From Rhizobium croatiense (GTDB taxonomy: Bacteria; Pseudomonadota; Alphaproteobacteria; Rhizobiales; Rhizobiaceae): a DNA stretch of 64,000 bases. The notes below the pieces were generated by a model. That model did not search any database. It was given only the letters and a program-made list of their open reading frames with translations, and was not told the DNA's origin. Shown here in pieces: positions 45,609 to 54,600 of the stretch (position 1 is its first letter; each line of letters starts with the position of its first letter). A program made the translations under genes and the position numbers. The stretch is taken from positions 62,001 through 126,000 of the forward strand of contig NZ_JAILYJ010000004.1 in assembly GCF_019793465.1 (NCBI RefSeq). The letters are read 5' to 3'.

Positions 45609-45929
45609 TTAGTAGTCGTCCCGCCAGCGGCGTTCACGATCCCAGCGGCGTTCATGACGCCAGCGCGGGCCGTCCCAGTCGCGATGGCGGCGCTCCCAAC
45701 CCCAGCGGGGTGGACCACCATAGAATGCCACCGGCGGCGGGCGTCGCCAGTTGCGGCGGCATTCGCCCCAGCGGGTCAGGTGCCAGCCGCGGCCGCAGGC
45801 GTAGTCGACCTTTGTGACGTCGCTTGTGACCTTGCTCTCGACATTGATTGTCCCCATCGGCATCGCCTGCGCAGAGCCGATCGAAAGGCTGCCAGCGAGC
45901 AAGGCAGCCGCGATAGATAGTGCCTTCAT
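45609..45929 (-). CDS. Small secreted protein with GCG/CRPN-type Cys motif and Arg/Trp-rich tail
   Basis: Start ATG 45929 follows GGAG by six bases and begins a signal peptide (about 1-22). The 106-residue product has VDYACGRGWHLTRWGECRR near 40-58, the Cys-containing motif of a small family of secreted proteins (GCG_CRPN style), and then a tail of RR, WD and W repeats. It is probably a periplasmic or surface peptide; function unknown. Confidence 0.75.
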   Translation of the reverse strand: MKALSIAAALLAGSLSIGSAQAMPMGTINVESKVTSDVTKVDYACGRGWHLTRWGECRRNWRRPPPVAFYGGPPRWGWERRHRDWDGPRWRHERRWDRERRWRDDY

Positions 45930-46032
45930 CGAAAACTCCATTTCATCCAGCCGTACCCACTTTAGGGCCGCCAAATTGAACTGGAGATGAACCGGGCATT
46001 CATGTTTGCAGGTGAAAAAACCTTGCTTTTTG

Positions 46033-46064
46033 ACGGCCGGTCGTTGCGCCGGCCGGCCGTTTTT
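46033..46064. terminator. Hairpin terminator
   Basis: ACGGCCGG (46033-46040) pairs with CCGGCCGT (46053-46060), with a run of five T on the plus strand and T runs on the other side. It lies just past the 3' end of the SRPBCC gene on the minus strand. Confidence 0.65.
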
Positions 46065-46113
46065 CCCGCAGCCGCAAGCGCTTGAGAAGCGCCCCACGCC
46101 CGCGAAAAATCGT

Positions 46114-46560
46114 TCATGTCCTGCCGTAAAAAGGATCCGGTCCCGGATCACGCCCGGCGGCGACCGCGGTGAGCCGCCCCAGATAATGCTCCCAGCCCTC
46201 GGCATGGCCGGCGCACTGCTCCTCGCTCGGCAGGCCGCTATGGGTGAGTCGCAGAAGCGTCCCATTCGGCTGCTCGATCAGGTCGATCTCGACCAGGCTG
46301 GAGCCTGGCGGCACGACCTCGCTGCCATCCCATCCGAAGCTGTAGGCAAGCCGATGCACCGGCACGACCTCGCGAAACGAGCCTCGCGCGAAGCGGGCGC
46401 CGGTGACGTTGACGAGATAGAGCCCGCCCGGTTCCGGCTCGATCTCGGCCTCCGTTCCCATCCATCGCAAAATCTTCTCCGGATCCGTCATCAGCGCAAA
46501 CACCGCAGCCGGCGGCGCCGCAATATGCGCCTCCCGGCGCACGACAAAAGACTCTGGCAT
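46114..46560 (-). CDS. SRPBCC/AHSA1-family protein
   Basis: The start ATG 46560 follows a strong GGGAGGGAGG site. The 148-residue protein has the AHSA1-like order: IAAPPAAVFALMTDPEKILRWMG, then GGLYLVNVTGARFARGSFREVVP, then RLTHSGLPSEEQCAGHAEGWEHYLGRL. The family has a Bet-v1-like ligand pocket. It is not part of a clear operon. Confidence 0.85.
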   Translation of the reverse strand: MPESFVVRREAHIAAPPAAVFALMTDPEKILRWMGTEAEIEPEPGGLYLVNVTGARFARGSFREVVPVHRLAYSFGWDGSEVVPPGSSLVEIDLIEQPNGTLLRLTHSGLPSEEQCAGHAEGWEHYLGRLTAVAAGRDPGPDPFYGRT

Positions 46561-46773
46561 GCCTCCCTCCCATGATTGTGGTGGCCTGCCCCGCCTGAAG
46601 CGGGACGGCGGGTGATGCTGTTTCGGCGTGAGTGTGCCCATGAAAGCATGTAGGCGCGAGTGCACGCGCAGCAAGGGCTTCGCTTGACGGTGGCGCGTCG
46701 CGGCTCCTCGCATTTATCCAGCATCGGCGTCAGCCTCGCCCTTGGAGGCCTCTGAGCAGCGCCCACCTCTCGA

Positions 46774-46909
46774 CCCTCATTCCTGTGTCTGTCACAGGAA
46801 TCCAGCCACGGCGCGTCCGCGCCGTGAATAACTCTCTTGAAAGGACTGAGTCACTCGCGTCCAACGACTTGGGCGCACTGGATCCCTCTGACGAGCACAG
46901 GGATGAGGG
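46774..46909. repeat. 136-base palindromic intergenic element, copy B
   Basis: The terminal arms match those of copy A at 17576-17717 (CATTCCTGTG, CACAGGAATCCAG). The internal hairpins appear in reverse order, so it is the same element in the opposite orientation. Its right arm has drifted more. Confidence 0.75.
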
Positions 46910-47077
46910 AGGTCGGAGAGGCGTGCTCACTCCACTTCCAGCCTCATCAGCCTTGCATACCCCAACGTCTTCATGCTGAGCCATGCAGCCCGAGGAGGGT
47001 GAAGCGCCAAAGCACGCCCCGCCCACCAAACCAATTCCCCTATTGCCAGCCCGCCGCCTTGCCCCTATTGTCCGCGC

Positions 47078-47215
47078 CGTTCTCAGGGCGGGGTGGAAGT
47101 CCCTACCGGCGGTATGCAGTTTCGATTGCGAGCCCGCGAGCGCCTTCTTAACGAGGGGTCAGCAGATCAGGTGAGATGCCTGAGCCGACGGTCATAGTCC
47201 GGATGAAAGAGAACG
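47078..47215 (+). promoter_or_regulatory. FMN riboswitch (RFN element)
   Basis: The conserved FMN aptamer is complete. Closing stem CGTTCTC (47078-47084) pairs with GAGAACG (47209-47215). Inside are AGGGCGGGGTG, AAGTCCCTACCGGCGGTA, GAGCCCGCGAGCGC, GGTCAGCAGATCAGGTGAGATGCC-type and GCCGACGGTCATAGTCCGGATG blocks. It lies 83 bases before the ribH2 start and should lower expression when FMN is plentiful. This is the clearest RNA element in the window. Confidence 0.96.
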
Positions 47216-47298
47216 TGCGTTCCTGCCGCCCTCGCCGGCAGCCGGTGAACGTTCGTGATCGCCTTGGGTGACGTGTCTGTACGCCAAAGGAGATTACC

Positions 47299-47733
47299 AT
47301 GACACCCACCCGTTATGCCTTCGTCAAAGCCGGCTGGCACGCCGATATCGTCGATCGTGCGCTCGAAGGTTTCCAGCAGCTTATTCCAGCTGAGCAGATC
47401 GACGTGTTCGACGTTCCCGGCGCATTCGAAATGCCGCTGCTGTCGCGCGATCTTGCGGCGTCCGGGCGCTATGGCGCCGTCATCGCCGCCGCCTTCGTCG
47501 TCGACGGCGGGATCTACCGTCACGAATTCGTCGCCCAGGCCGTCGTCGATGGCCTGATGCGCGCCGGCATGGATACCGGCGTGCCGGTTCTGTCGGTTTC
47601 GCTGACCCCGCATCAGTATCAGGAAACCGAGCATCACACGCAAATCTACCGCGCGCACTTCGTCGAGAAGGGCCGCGAGGCGGCCCGCGCCGCCCTCATG
47701 ATCGGCAAAACGCGCGCCGCTGTCGCGGCGTAA
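47299..47733 (+). CDS. ribH2: 6,7-dimethyl-8-ribityllumazine synthase, type II (RibH2)
   Basis: A 144-residue lumazine synthase, which joins 5-amino-6-ribitylamino-uracil and 3,4-dihydroxy-2-butanone-4-phosphate in riboflavin synthesis. Seen: VPGAFEMPL (substrate loop), FVVDGGIYRHEFV with the catalytic His, and TPHQYQETEHH. The type II form (as in Brucella and Mesorhizobium) forms decamers and is normally encoded apart from the rib operon and under an FMN riboswitch, as here. Start ATG 47299 follows AAAGGAG. Confidence 0.95.
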   Translation: MTPTRYAFVKAGWHADIVDRALEGFQQLIPAEQIDVFDVPGAFEMPLLSRDLAASGRYGAVIAAAFVVDGGIYRHEFVAQAVVDGLMRAGMDTGVPVLSVSLTPHQYQETEHHTQIYRAHFVEKGREAARAALMIGKTRAAVAA

Positions 47734-47744
47734 ACCTCCGCATC

Positions 47745-47770
47745 GAGGCGGCGGCAACGCCTGCCGCCTC
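47745..47770. terminator. Hairpin terminator between convergent genes
   Basis: GAGGCGGC (47745-47752) pairs with GCCGCCTC (47763-47770), followed by TCTTA. It sits between ribH2 and the minus-strand vWA gene that ends at 47773, and can serve both. Confidence 0.65.
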
Positions 47771-47772
47771 TC

Positions 47773-48549
47773 TTACCGGTCAAACATATCCCGCCACTGC
47801 TTCTCCCCGATCAAGCAGTCCGTTGCCGGCTCCGCGCCGGCGATCGGCTGCACCGTCGCCGGCAGAGACAAGCCGCTGATCTCCATCACCAGCTTGCGGC
47901 GCACGGCGACGGCGAAGTCCTCGATCTTGCGGACCGGCAGCACGAAGGCGCCGGGGCCGCCGATGACGCAGTCGGCATAATATTTGTCGAGCCCATCGGG
48001 CGCATCGGAAGGCCGCAGCATGAGGGCGAGGCCGTTGATGACCATGCCCGATGCCACCGCCTTGTCGCGGACGGGCGTGACGGGATTGCCGGAATTGTTC
48101 GGGCCGTCGCCGGAGACATCGATTACTTCCCGCCTGCCCCGGAAGGGGCTGGCGATGATCATGCTGACGCCCTGGGCAATCGCGGTGGAGATCGAGGTGC
48201 GCCGCTGCGTGCCGATCGGCCGGGCGTCGAGCTTGTCGGCAAAGGCGATCGCATCCTGCTCCGTCGCGATCACCTGCCAGTCGATCACCGAACCCTGGAC
48301 GACATAGCCCGCCCATTCAAAATAACTGATGGCGATGCGGCCGGTGAGCCCGCCCTTCACCGCATCGATGAATTCCTTGTGTTTCAGCGCCTCGACATAA
48401 CCGTCGCGCTGGATGCCGATCTCTTCGAAATCCATCGACCGCGAGGTGTCGACGGCAAGCACCAGCGTCACGTCGACCTCGTTTGCCGCAGCCTGCGCCG
48501 TCGGCATAACACCGGAAAGCCCCATGAGCACCGCAAGTGACGTCAGCAT
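47773..48549 (-). CDS. DUF1194/von Willebrand factor A-like secreted protein
   Basis: A 258-residue protein with a signal peptide (about 1-22, TAQA) and a vWA fold. The MIDAS motif is DTSRSM (near 34), followed by VSGDGPNNSG in the central strand region. It matches DUF1194. It is probably a metal-dependent protein-binding domain in the periplasm. It is convergent with ribH2 and shows no operon partner. Confidence 0.85.
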   Translation of the reverse strand: MLTSLAVLMGLSGVMPTAQAAANEVDVTLVLAVDTSRSMDFEEIGIQRDGYVEALKHKEFIDAVKGGLTGRIAISYFEWAGYVVQGSVIDWQVIATEQDAIAFADKLDARPIGTQRRTSISTAIAQGVSMIIASPFRGRREVIDVSGDGPNNSGNPVTPVRDKAVASGMVINGLALMLRPSDAPDGLDKYYADCVIGGPGAFVLPVRKIEDFAVAVRRKLVMEISGLSLPATVQPIAGAEPATDCLIGEKQWRDMFDR

Positions 48550-48654
48550 CGGCAGATCCCCGCGCCATTCCCAAGCGGGGCGACTCTAGCACAGCTTGAT
48601 CGGGGCAGAACGCGCCGCCACGCGTTGGGCTTCAATTTTCGGTGATGGCACCCT

Positions 48655-49557
48655 TCAATGCAACGGCAGCCACAAAGGACTTTTCCATGCCTTCAGCGCG
48701 TCGAGGAAGACCTGCAGGCGCAGGGGCAGGAAGCGGCGCGTGGGATAGACGGCGTGCACGAAGATTTCCGGCGACGACCAGTCCGGCAGTAGGCGGATGA
48801 GCGCGCCTCTTCGGATCTGCTCGTCGCAATAGGTCGAAGGCAGGAGACCAATGCCGTGGCCACGATAGGTGAAGGCGCTGACCGCATCGAAATCGCGGCT
48901 CGATGCCGGCCCCGACACGCGCACGTCGGCCGATTTGCGGCCGCTGACGAGATGCCATTCCGCTTCGCCGTTGCGCCCGTTCAGGAGCACGCACCGATGG
49001 TCCTTGAGATCTTCGGGCTTTGTGGGAAGCGCCCTCTCCTTCAGGTAATCCGGGGCGGCGACCAGATAGCGCACGCTCTTGCCGAGCCGCTGCGCGACGA
49101 TGGTGGAATCCTTGAGTTCGCCGAAGCGGATGCCGAGATCGATATTCTCCGCGACCAGATCGAGGAACAGGTTAGTGACGAAAAGATCGACTTGGATCTC
49201 GGGATAGGCCTTCAGGAAATCGGAGATGAATTCGTAGAAGACCTCTTGGCCCAAGATGACCGGCACCGAGATCTTCAGCAGGCCTTCCGGCTTTCTCTGC
49301 GTTTCAGTCAGCGCCTGCTCGGCGTCGATGAGATGAGCAAGCGGCTCGCTGCACCTGTCGTAATAGGCCCGGCCCTGCGCGGTGAGGCTGAGCTTGCGGG
49401 TCGTGCGCTGGATCAGCGTCACGCCGAGCTGCTTTTCGAGCGACGTCACCTTCCGACTGACGGTCGAAACAGGCATGCCGAGCGAATGGGCGGCGCGGCT
49501 GAAGCTGCCATATTGCGCCACCTTCACGAAGACGGCGATGTCGTTGAGATCGGCCAT
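48655..49557 (-). CDS. LysR-family transcriptional regulator
   Basis: A 300-residue protein. Start ATG 49557 gives the usual short lead before the helix-turn-helix (SFSRAAHSLGMPVSTVSRKVTSLEKQLG, about 18-45). It has the LysR effector domain. It is divergent from the SDR-RidA pair at 49745-50952 and most likely regulates it. The ligand is unknown. Confidence 0.9.
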   Translation of the reverse strand: MADLNDIAVFVKVAQYGSFSRAAHSLGMPVSTVSRKVTSLEKQLGVTLIQRTTRKLSLTAQGRAYYDRCSEPLAHLIDAEQALTETQRKPEGLLKISVPVILGQEVFYEFISDFLKAYPEIQVDLFVTNLFLDLVAENIDLGIRFGELKDSTIVAQRLGKSVRYLVAAPDYLKERALPTKPEDLKDHRCVLLNGRNGEAEWHLVSGRKSADVRVSGPASSRDFDAVSAFTYRGHGIGLLPSTYCDEQIRRGALIRLLPDWSSPEIFVHAVYPTRRFLPLRLQVFLDALKAWKSPLWLPLH

Positions 49558-49744
49558 GTCGGCATTTTTGCACTGATGCAAAAGAGAATCCAGATATTTC
49601 CATCTAATCGAGCAATGAGGTTTTCGCCATATTCACCTTGCGAAAACAACCAACAACCCGATGGCGGCGCGATCGCGGCGGCCCCATCTCGAGCGACCCA
49701 CCTTGCCAGGCCCGCGTTGCCCGAACCAGATTATGGAGTTCAAC

Positions 49745-50470
49745 ATGACCAAGCAAAGGACTGTCATCGTCACCGGCGCCTCCCAGGGTATCGGAGCAGG
49801 GCTCGTCAACGCCTTCGTCGAGCGCGGCTATAACGTTGTTGCCACCTCGCGTCAGGTCAGCGCTTCGGATGCCTTCCAGGCTTCCAACAGGCTGGCGCTG
49901 GTCGACGGCGACATCGGCGATCCCGAAACAGCGGCCCGCGTCGCCAAGACCGCAATCGACCGGTTCGGTTCGATCGACGCGCTCGTCAACAATGCCGGCA
50001 TCTTCTTCACCAAGCCGTTCGTCGATTACACGATGACTGACTTCCGTAAGCTCTCGTCGACCAATCTCGAAGGCTTCCTGCACCTGACGCAGCGGGTCAT
50101 CAGGCAGATGCTCGCCCAGAAGACGGGCGGCAGCGTCGTCAGCATCACCACTCCGCTGATCGACCATCCGATCGCCGGCATGCCCGCTTCCGTGGCGATG
50201 ATGACCAAGGGCGGCATCGACGCGATTTCGAAGAACCTTGCGATGGAGTATGCAAGCGAGGGAATCCGCGTCAACACGGTCGCCCCCGGCGTCGTCGACA
50301 CGCCCCTTCACAAGGACAATCCGAAGGAGTTCCTGAGGACGCTGTCGCCGATGACAGGCATTTCGAATGTCGATGAAATCGTCGACGCGGTGGTCTTCCT
50401 CACTGAAGCTCCGCGCGTCACCGGGGAGGTGCTGCACGTCGATGGCGGCGCACATCTGGGCAAATGGTAA
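49745..50470 (+). CDS. Short-chain dehydrogenase/reductase lacking the catalytic Tyr
   Basis: A 241-residue SDR; ATG 49745 follows GGAG by six bases (ATG 49733 also in frame). Cofactor motif TGASQGIG (10-17) and NNAG are intact. The usual YxxxK reads AMMTK, so position 151 is Ala where Tyr is expected, while Lys155 stays. This matches a subfamily of SDR proteins with an atypical active site. It overlaps the following RidA gene by seven bases, and a LysR gene is divergent. Together they suggest inducible metabolism of an imine or carbonyl compound. Confidence 0.85.
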   Translation: MTKQRTVIVTGASQGIGAGLVNAFVERGYNVVATSRQVSASDAFQASNRLALVDGDIGDPETAARVAKTAIDRFGSIDALVNNAGIFFTKPFVDYTMTDFRKLSSTNLEGFLHLTQRVIRQMLAQKTGGSVVSITTPLIDHPIAGMPASVAMMTKGGIDAISKNLAMEYASEGIRVNTVAPGVVDTPLHKDNPKEFLRTLSPMTGISNVDEIVDAVVFLTEAPRVTGEVLHVDGGAHLGKW

Positions 50471-50952
50471 ACCATGAGAAAGCGCAGGCAGCCGGCGCGG
50501 AACGGCGGCTGCAGGAACTCGGCATCACCCTTCCCCCGCCGCCGACACCCTTTGGGGCCTATGTCGAGGCGACGAGAACAGGCAATCTGGTCTTCTTCAG
50601 CGGCATGCTGCCGGTTGTCGGCCACGAGCCCCGCTATATCGGCCGTCTCGGCGGCGCGCTGACATCGGAAGACGGCCGCAAGGCAGCCGAGACGGCGACG
50701 CTGAGCGCGTTTTCCGCCGCCAGGGATTATCTCGGCTCGCTGGACAGCGTGGTGAGGGTCGTGAAACTCGGCGTCTATATCGCCACCGAGGGCGATTTCC
50801 GCGACCACCCCAGGGTCGCCGACGGCGCGTCCGAATTGCTGCTTGCGGTCTTCGGCGAGGAAAAGCTCTCCGGCCGCGTCGTCCTCGGCGTTGCCAGCCT
50901 GCCCCTCGGCATGCCGGTCGAGATCGAGCTCGTTATCGAAGTCGAGGATTGA
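50464..50952 (+). CDS. RidA/YjgF-family protein
   Basis: A 162-residue protein of the RidA/YjgF fold, start ATG 50464 overlapping the SDR stop. It has PTPFGAYVEATRTGNLVFFSGMLP, then AAETATLSAFSAARDYLGSLDSV, then VASLPLGMPVEIELVIE. RidA proteins hydrolyse reactive enamine/imine intermediates. The Arg that anchors the substrate carboxylate in classic RidA is not clear, so function may differ. It probably works with the SDR. Confidence 0.85.
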   Translation: MVNHEKAQAAGAERRLQELGITLPPPPTPFGAYVEATRTGNLVFFSGMLPVVGHEPRYIGRLGGALTSEDGRKAAETATLSAFSAARDYLGSLDSVVRVVKLGVYIATEGDFRDHPRVADGASELLLAVFGEEKLSGRVVLGVASLPLGMPVEIELVIEVED

Positions 50953-50959
50953 ATGAGCG

Positions 50960-50983
50960 GGGCGCGCGCGTCTCAGCGCGCCC
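50960..50983. terminator. GC-rich hairpin between convergent genes
   Basis: GGGCGCGC and GCGCGCCC form a perfect 8-base stem with an 8-base loop. No T run follows, so it is only a probable terminator for the convergent RidA and PycTM-like genes. Confidence 0.4.
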
Positions 50984-51006
50984 TGCATTCTTGCCTTCGC
51001 TTGCGC

Positions 51007-51546
51007 TCAGCCTGCCGCCAAAAGCAGCACATAGGCAATGACGCTCACCATCAACCCGCGAAAGGCCAAGGTGACGCAGCGATACTTGCTGCGGGCGATG
51101 CAGGAAAGGATTTCGGCGTTTTCGAGATACTGATCGAAAAGATAGCGCTCGTCGCGCCGCAGGGCCGCCTCGAAGAACAGGTCGCGGTGCTTGGGCCAGG
51201 CGCCCCAAAAGAGCGAGGTCGACGTGCCCAGACGACGGGGCAGCACGACGAGGATGGCTGAGAGGATGGAGAAGACCGAGGCTGCGGCAAGCAGGCCCGA
51301 GAACAGAGTGCTTCCCGGTGCGCCACCGATATAACGGCCCAGGCTGAAGACTGCCCTCACATCGCTGGAGCTCACCAAAAAGGCGAGCATGAAAGTAAAG
51401 ATATAGGCGGCCTTCTGGTCGGATATCTTGATCTGATCATAAAATATGTCGTTGATTTTCTTGATATGATCGAAATACTCGGTGCTGACATCTCCGCTCG
51501 ACGGCCTGCTCAGCATAACCTCCGTGACATTCTCGAATTCGCTCAC
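51007..51546 (-). CDS. PycTM-like (Pycsar effector family, DUF5706) membrane protein
   Basis: The start GTG 51546 follows GGAG by seven bases; the ATG further upstream has no ribosome site. The 179-residue product has an N-terminal helix with FDHIKKINDIFYDQIKISDQKA (26-46), two membrane segments at about 45-60 and 81-103, a soluble stretch with LFFEAALRRDERYLFDQY, and a third hydrophobic end (about 158-178) after ARSKYRCVT. This order, in particular D-Q-K-A before the first helix and the K-Y-R-C before the last, matches PycTM-type effectors. In Pycsar defence these open the membrane after binding cCMP or cUMP. No pyrimidine cyclase of known PycC type is adjacent; the nearest cyclase is the CHASE2 protein of the divergent operon. 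Confidence 0.65.
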   Translation of the reverse strand: MSEFENVTEVMLSRPSSGDVSTEYFDHIKKINDIFYDQIKISDQKAAYIFTFMLAFLVSSSDVRAVFSLGRYIGGAPGSTLFSGLLAAASVFSILSAILVVLPRRLGTSTSLFWGAWPKHRDLFFEAALRRDERYLFDQYLENAEILSCIARSKYRCVTLAFRGLMVSVIAYVLLLAAG

Positions 51547-51676
51547 CTGAATACTCCATCCCCTAAAGTGTTTCCCTGATATTACACTTTGCGACGAAAG
51601 CAAGAACACGTGTGCAACGTGCTTGACTTTTTCACTCCGCAAAGACAAAGGGGAAGCGGGGTAAGGGGTCGAGGTC

Positions 51677-54600
51677 ATGCGGGGTTATTCCAATAACATC
51701 TGTCGCATCGGGATGGCGCTGGCGTTTGCCGTGCCCGGTTTCGGGCTGCCGGCGATGGCCGATCCCGTGCAGCGTGCAACCCCGGTCGCCGGCTCCGTCA
51801 TCGCCCGCAAGACCGGCGAGGAGGTGCGCTTCATCGACGTGTCGGACTGGCGCAGCGTCGACATCAACCAGGATCTTCTGACCGGCGACGTGCTGCGCAC
51901 CAATGCCAACGGCCAGCTCGCCATCGTCTTTTCCGATCACACCCAGGTCCGACTCGGCCGCAATTCCTCGCTGCAGGTCAAGAAGATGGCCGCCAGCGGC
52001 GATACGGTGCTCGAGCTTCAGGCCGGCACCATCTGGGCCCGCGCCCAGCGCGGCGGCCAGGGCCTGACGGTCGAGACCCCCGCGGCCGCAGCCGCCATCC
52101 GCGGCACCGACTGGACGATGACCGTCGAGGGCGCCAAAACCTCGATGATCGTGCTCGAAGGCCGCGTGGCGCTCTCCAACCCGCAGGGCAGCGTCGAGGT
52201 GAGCGAGGGCGAAGGGGCGGTCGCAACCATCGGCCAAGCGCCGCACAAGATCATCAGCGTTAATCCGGATGACCGCGAACAGATGCTCTTCTATCTCGAC
52301 CTGCGCGACGGCTTCGATCTGATGCCGACGTCGCCGCTGCGGGCCGACCGTATGGCCACCGAGCGCCGCCGCCTGCTGGCGCTGCCGCCGGAGCGGCGCA
52401 CGACCGAGGACTGGTTGGACCTTGCCGAAGTGCAGAGCGCCTTCGACGGCCGCCAGGCTGCGGCCGCAACCTTGCAGAATATCCGCGGCCGCAAGCTGAC
52501 GGCGGCCCAGCAGGCGCGCGTCGACCTGATCGACGCCACCATCGCCGGCTCGGAGAAGCGCTACGGCGACGCCGCCAGGCTCTTCCAGAAGGCTTTGCCG
52601 CATCTCGACCCGTCACGCCGCAATATGGCGCAATATGGCGGCTATTTCGCCCGCTCGCTCGCCGATCCCGCCCATGCCGAACAGCCGCCGGCTAACACCA
52701 CCGGCCCCTATGGCGCAATCATGGAGGCCTATACGACAGGCTTCCTGAAAGACCCGCGCGCAGCGATCGAGATCATCAGGAAGGCGGAACAGCGCTATCC
52801 CGACGATCCGACCCTGCCGGCGGTCCGCGCCGAGCTGGCCCAGCTCACCGATGACCGCGAGCAGATGAAACAAGCGATAGAACGCTCGCTGGCGCTCGAT
52901 CCCGATCATCCGATGGCGCTCTCCGCCCGGGCGAGCTACAAGGCGGTGTATGAGAGCGACATCAACGGCGCGCTTGCCGACCTGAATCGCGCTATCGAGC
53001 TTGCCCCCGGTGGGTCAAGCACGCTGAATTCGCTCGGCCTGCTGCAAAGCTCGCGCGATGCCAATGGCGAAGCGGAAAAGGCCTTCAAGAAGGCGATCGA
53101 GCTCGATCCGCAGGATCCGCTGCTGCACGCCAACCTGGCAATCCTCTATCTCGACCAGGGGCGGATGAAGGAAGCCAAACGCGAGATCGACACGTCAATC
53201 GCGCTCGATCCGTCCTTCGACATCGCCCTGCTCGCCCGCGGCCGCTATCACCTGCAAACCGGCGAACGCGACAAGGCACTGCAAGACCTGCTTGCCGCCA
53301 GCACCGCCAACCCGGCGCATTCGCAATCCCAGCTGATGCTCGCCGCCGCCCATTATGAAAAAGGCGACCGCATTCCGTCGCAGCAGGCGCTCGACAATGC
53401 CGACCGGCTCGACAACAACGACCCGGTTATCTCGTCCTTTCGCACCGCCGTCGATATTGATGATTACGACGCCGACGGCGCGATCCGCAACGCGCAGGAA
53501 TACCTGCGCCGCTCGCGCGCTCGCGGCGGCGATTACAGCGGCCTCGGCGCCAATGCGAGCGCCGGCTCGACGCTCAACAACGCCTTCCGCCTGCAGGGCC
53601 TGGATGCCTGGGGCCGTTATTACGGCGATGCCGCCTTCGACCCCTTCAAAGGCACCGGTTACATCGACCAATCGATCAAGGGCAGCATCTTCCCCTATGT
53701 CAACGCGACCAGCTTCAGCGACGACAACATCATCCAGAACCGCGGCAACGCGTCGAGCTACTCGTCTTTCATCCAGGGTCTGCTGCTTTCTCCGCACATG
53801 CTGTCGGGCCGTTCGCGCTCGGCAACGCTGTTCGACGTACCCTTCATCGAAGGCTCGCTCGGCGGCGGCATCAACAGCGTCGACGGCCATACCAGGCGCA
53901 TCGGCGAAGCCGATATCCAGGGCTATTCCAACGAAACGATCCCGATCAGCTTCTATGGCAACCTGACTTGGGAAGAACTGGCGCTCGATGGGGACTATCG
54001 CGACTTCGGCGGATATGCGACCGACAATAAGCTGCTCGGCGGAAACGGCTATCTGACGGCGACGGTGACGCCGGATGACCGCGTCGTGGCCTATTTCAAT
54101 CATGCCAACAATGATGGAACGTTGAATGCGCTGTCGACGGACCCCTCGCTCTCGGACGCGCTGAACCCCGTATTGCGCTTTTTCGGCTTGCCCCTGGCGC
54201 CGGACGAACTGCCGCTCTACACAACTCGGCGAGACACCACCCGACTTACCAGCGCCGGCGTTGGCTGGAGCCATACTTTCGCCTATGAGAACGTCCTGAA
54301 CGCTGCTGTGCTCTATCAGCAAACCGAAGCCAAAACCACCAACGACATACAATTCGACTGGGCAGACGTGCCGCTTCTCGGCGGCCCCGGCCGGGACATT
54401 AGGCCTTTCCTGCAAACCAGCGACGAGAATGACTCGAAGGCCTACATCGCGGCCCTCAGCCACATTATTGGTGACGGGTCGCTGACCTGGCGTTACGGTG
54501 TCGAGGGCGGCTGGCTCGACGCGTCGCGCGAGACCTATTTCCATCTCGAGGATGTCATTCCAGGCCTCGTCGACGGCGTAACCGACGGACCCACGAAAGT

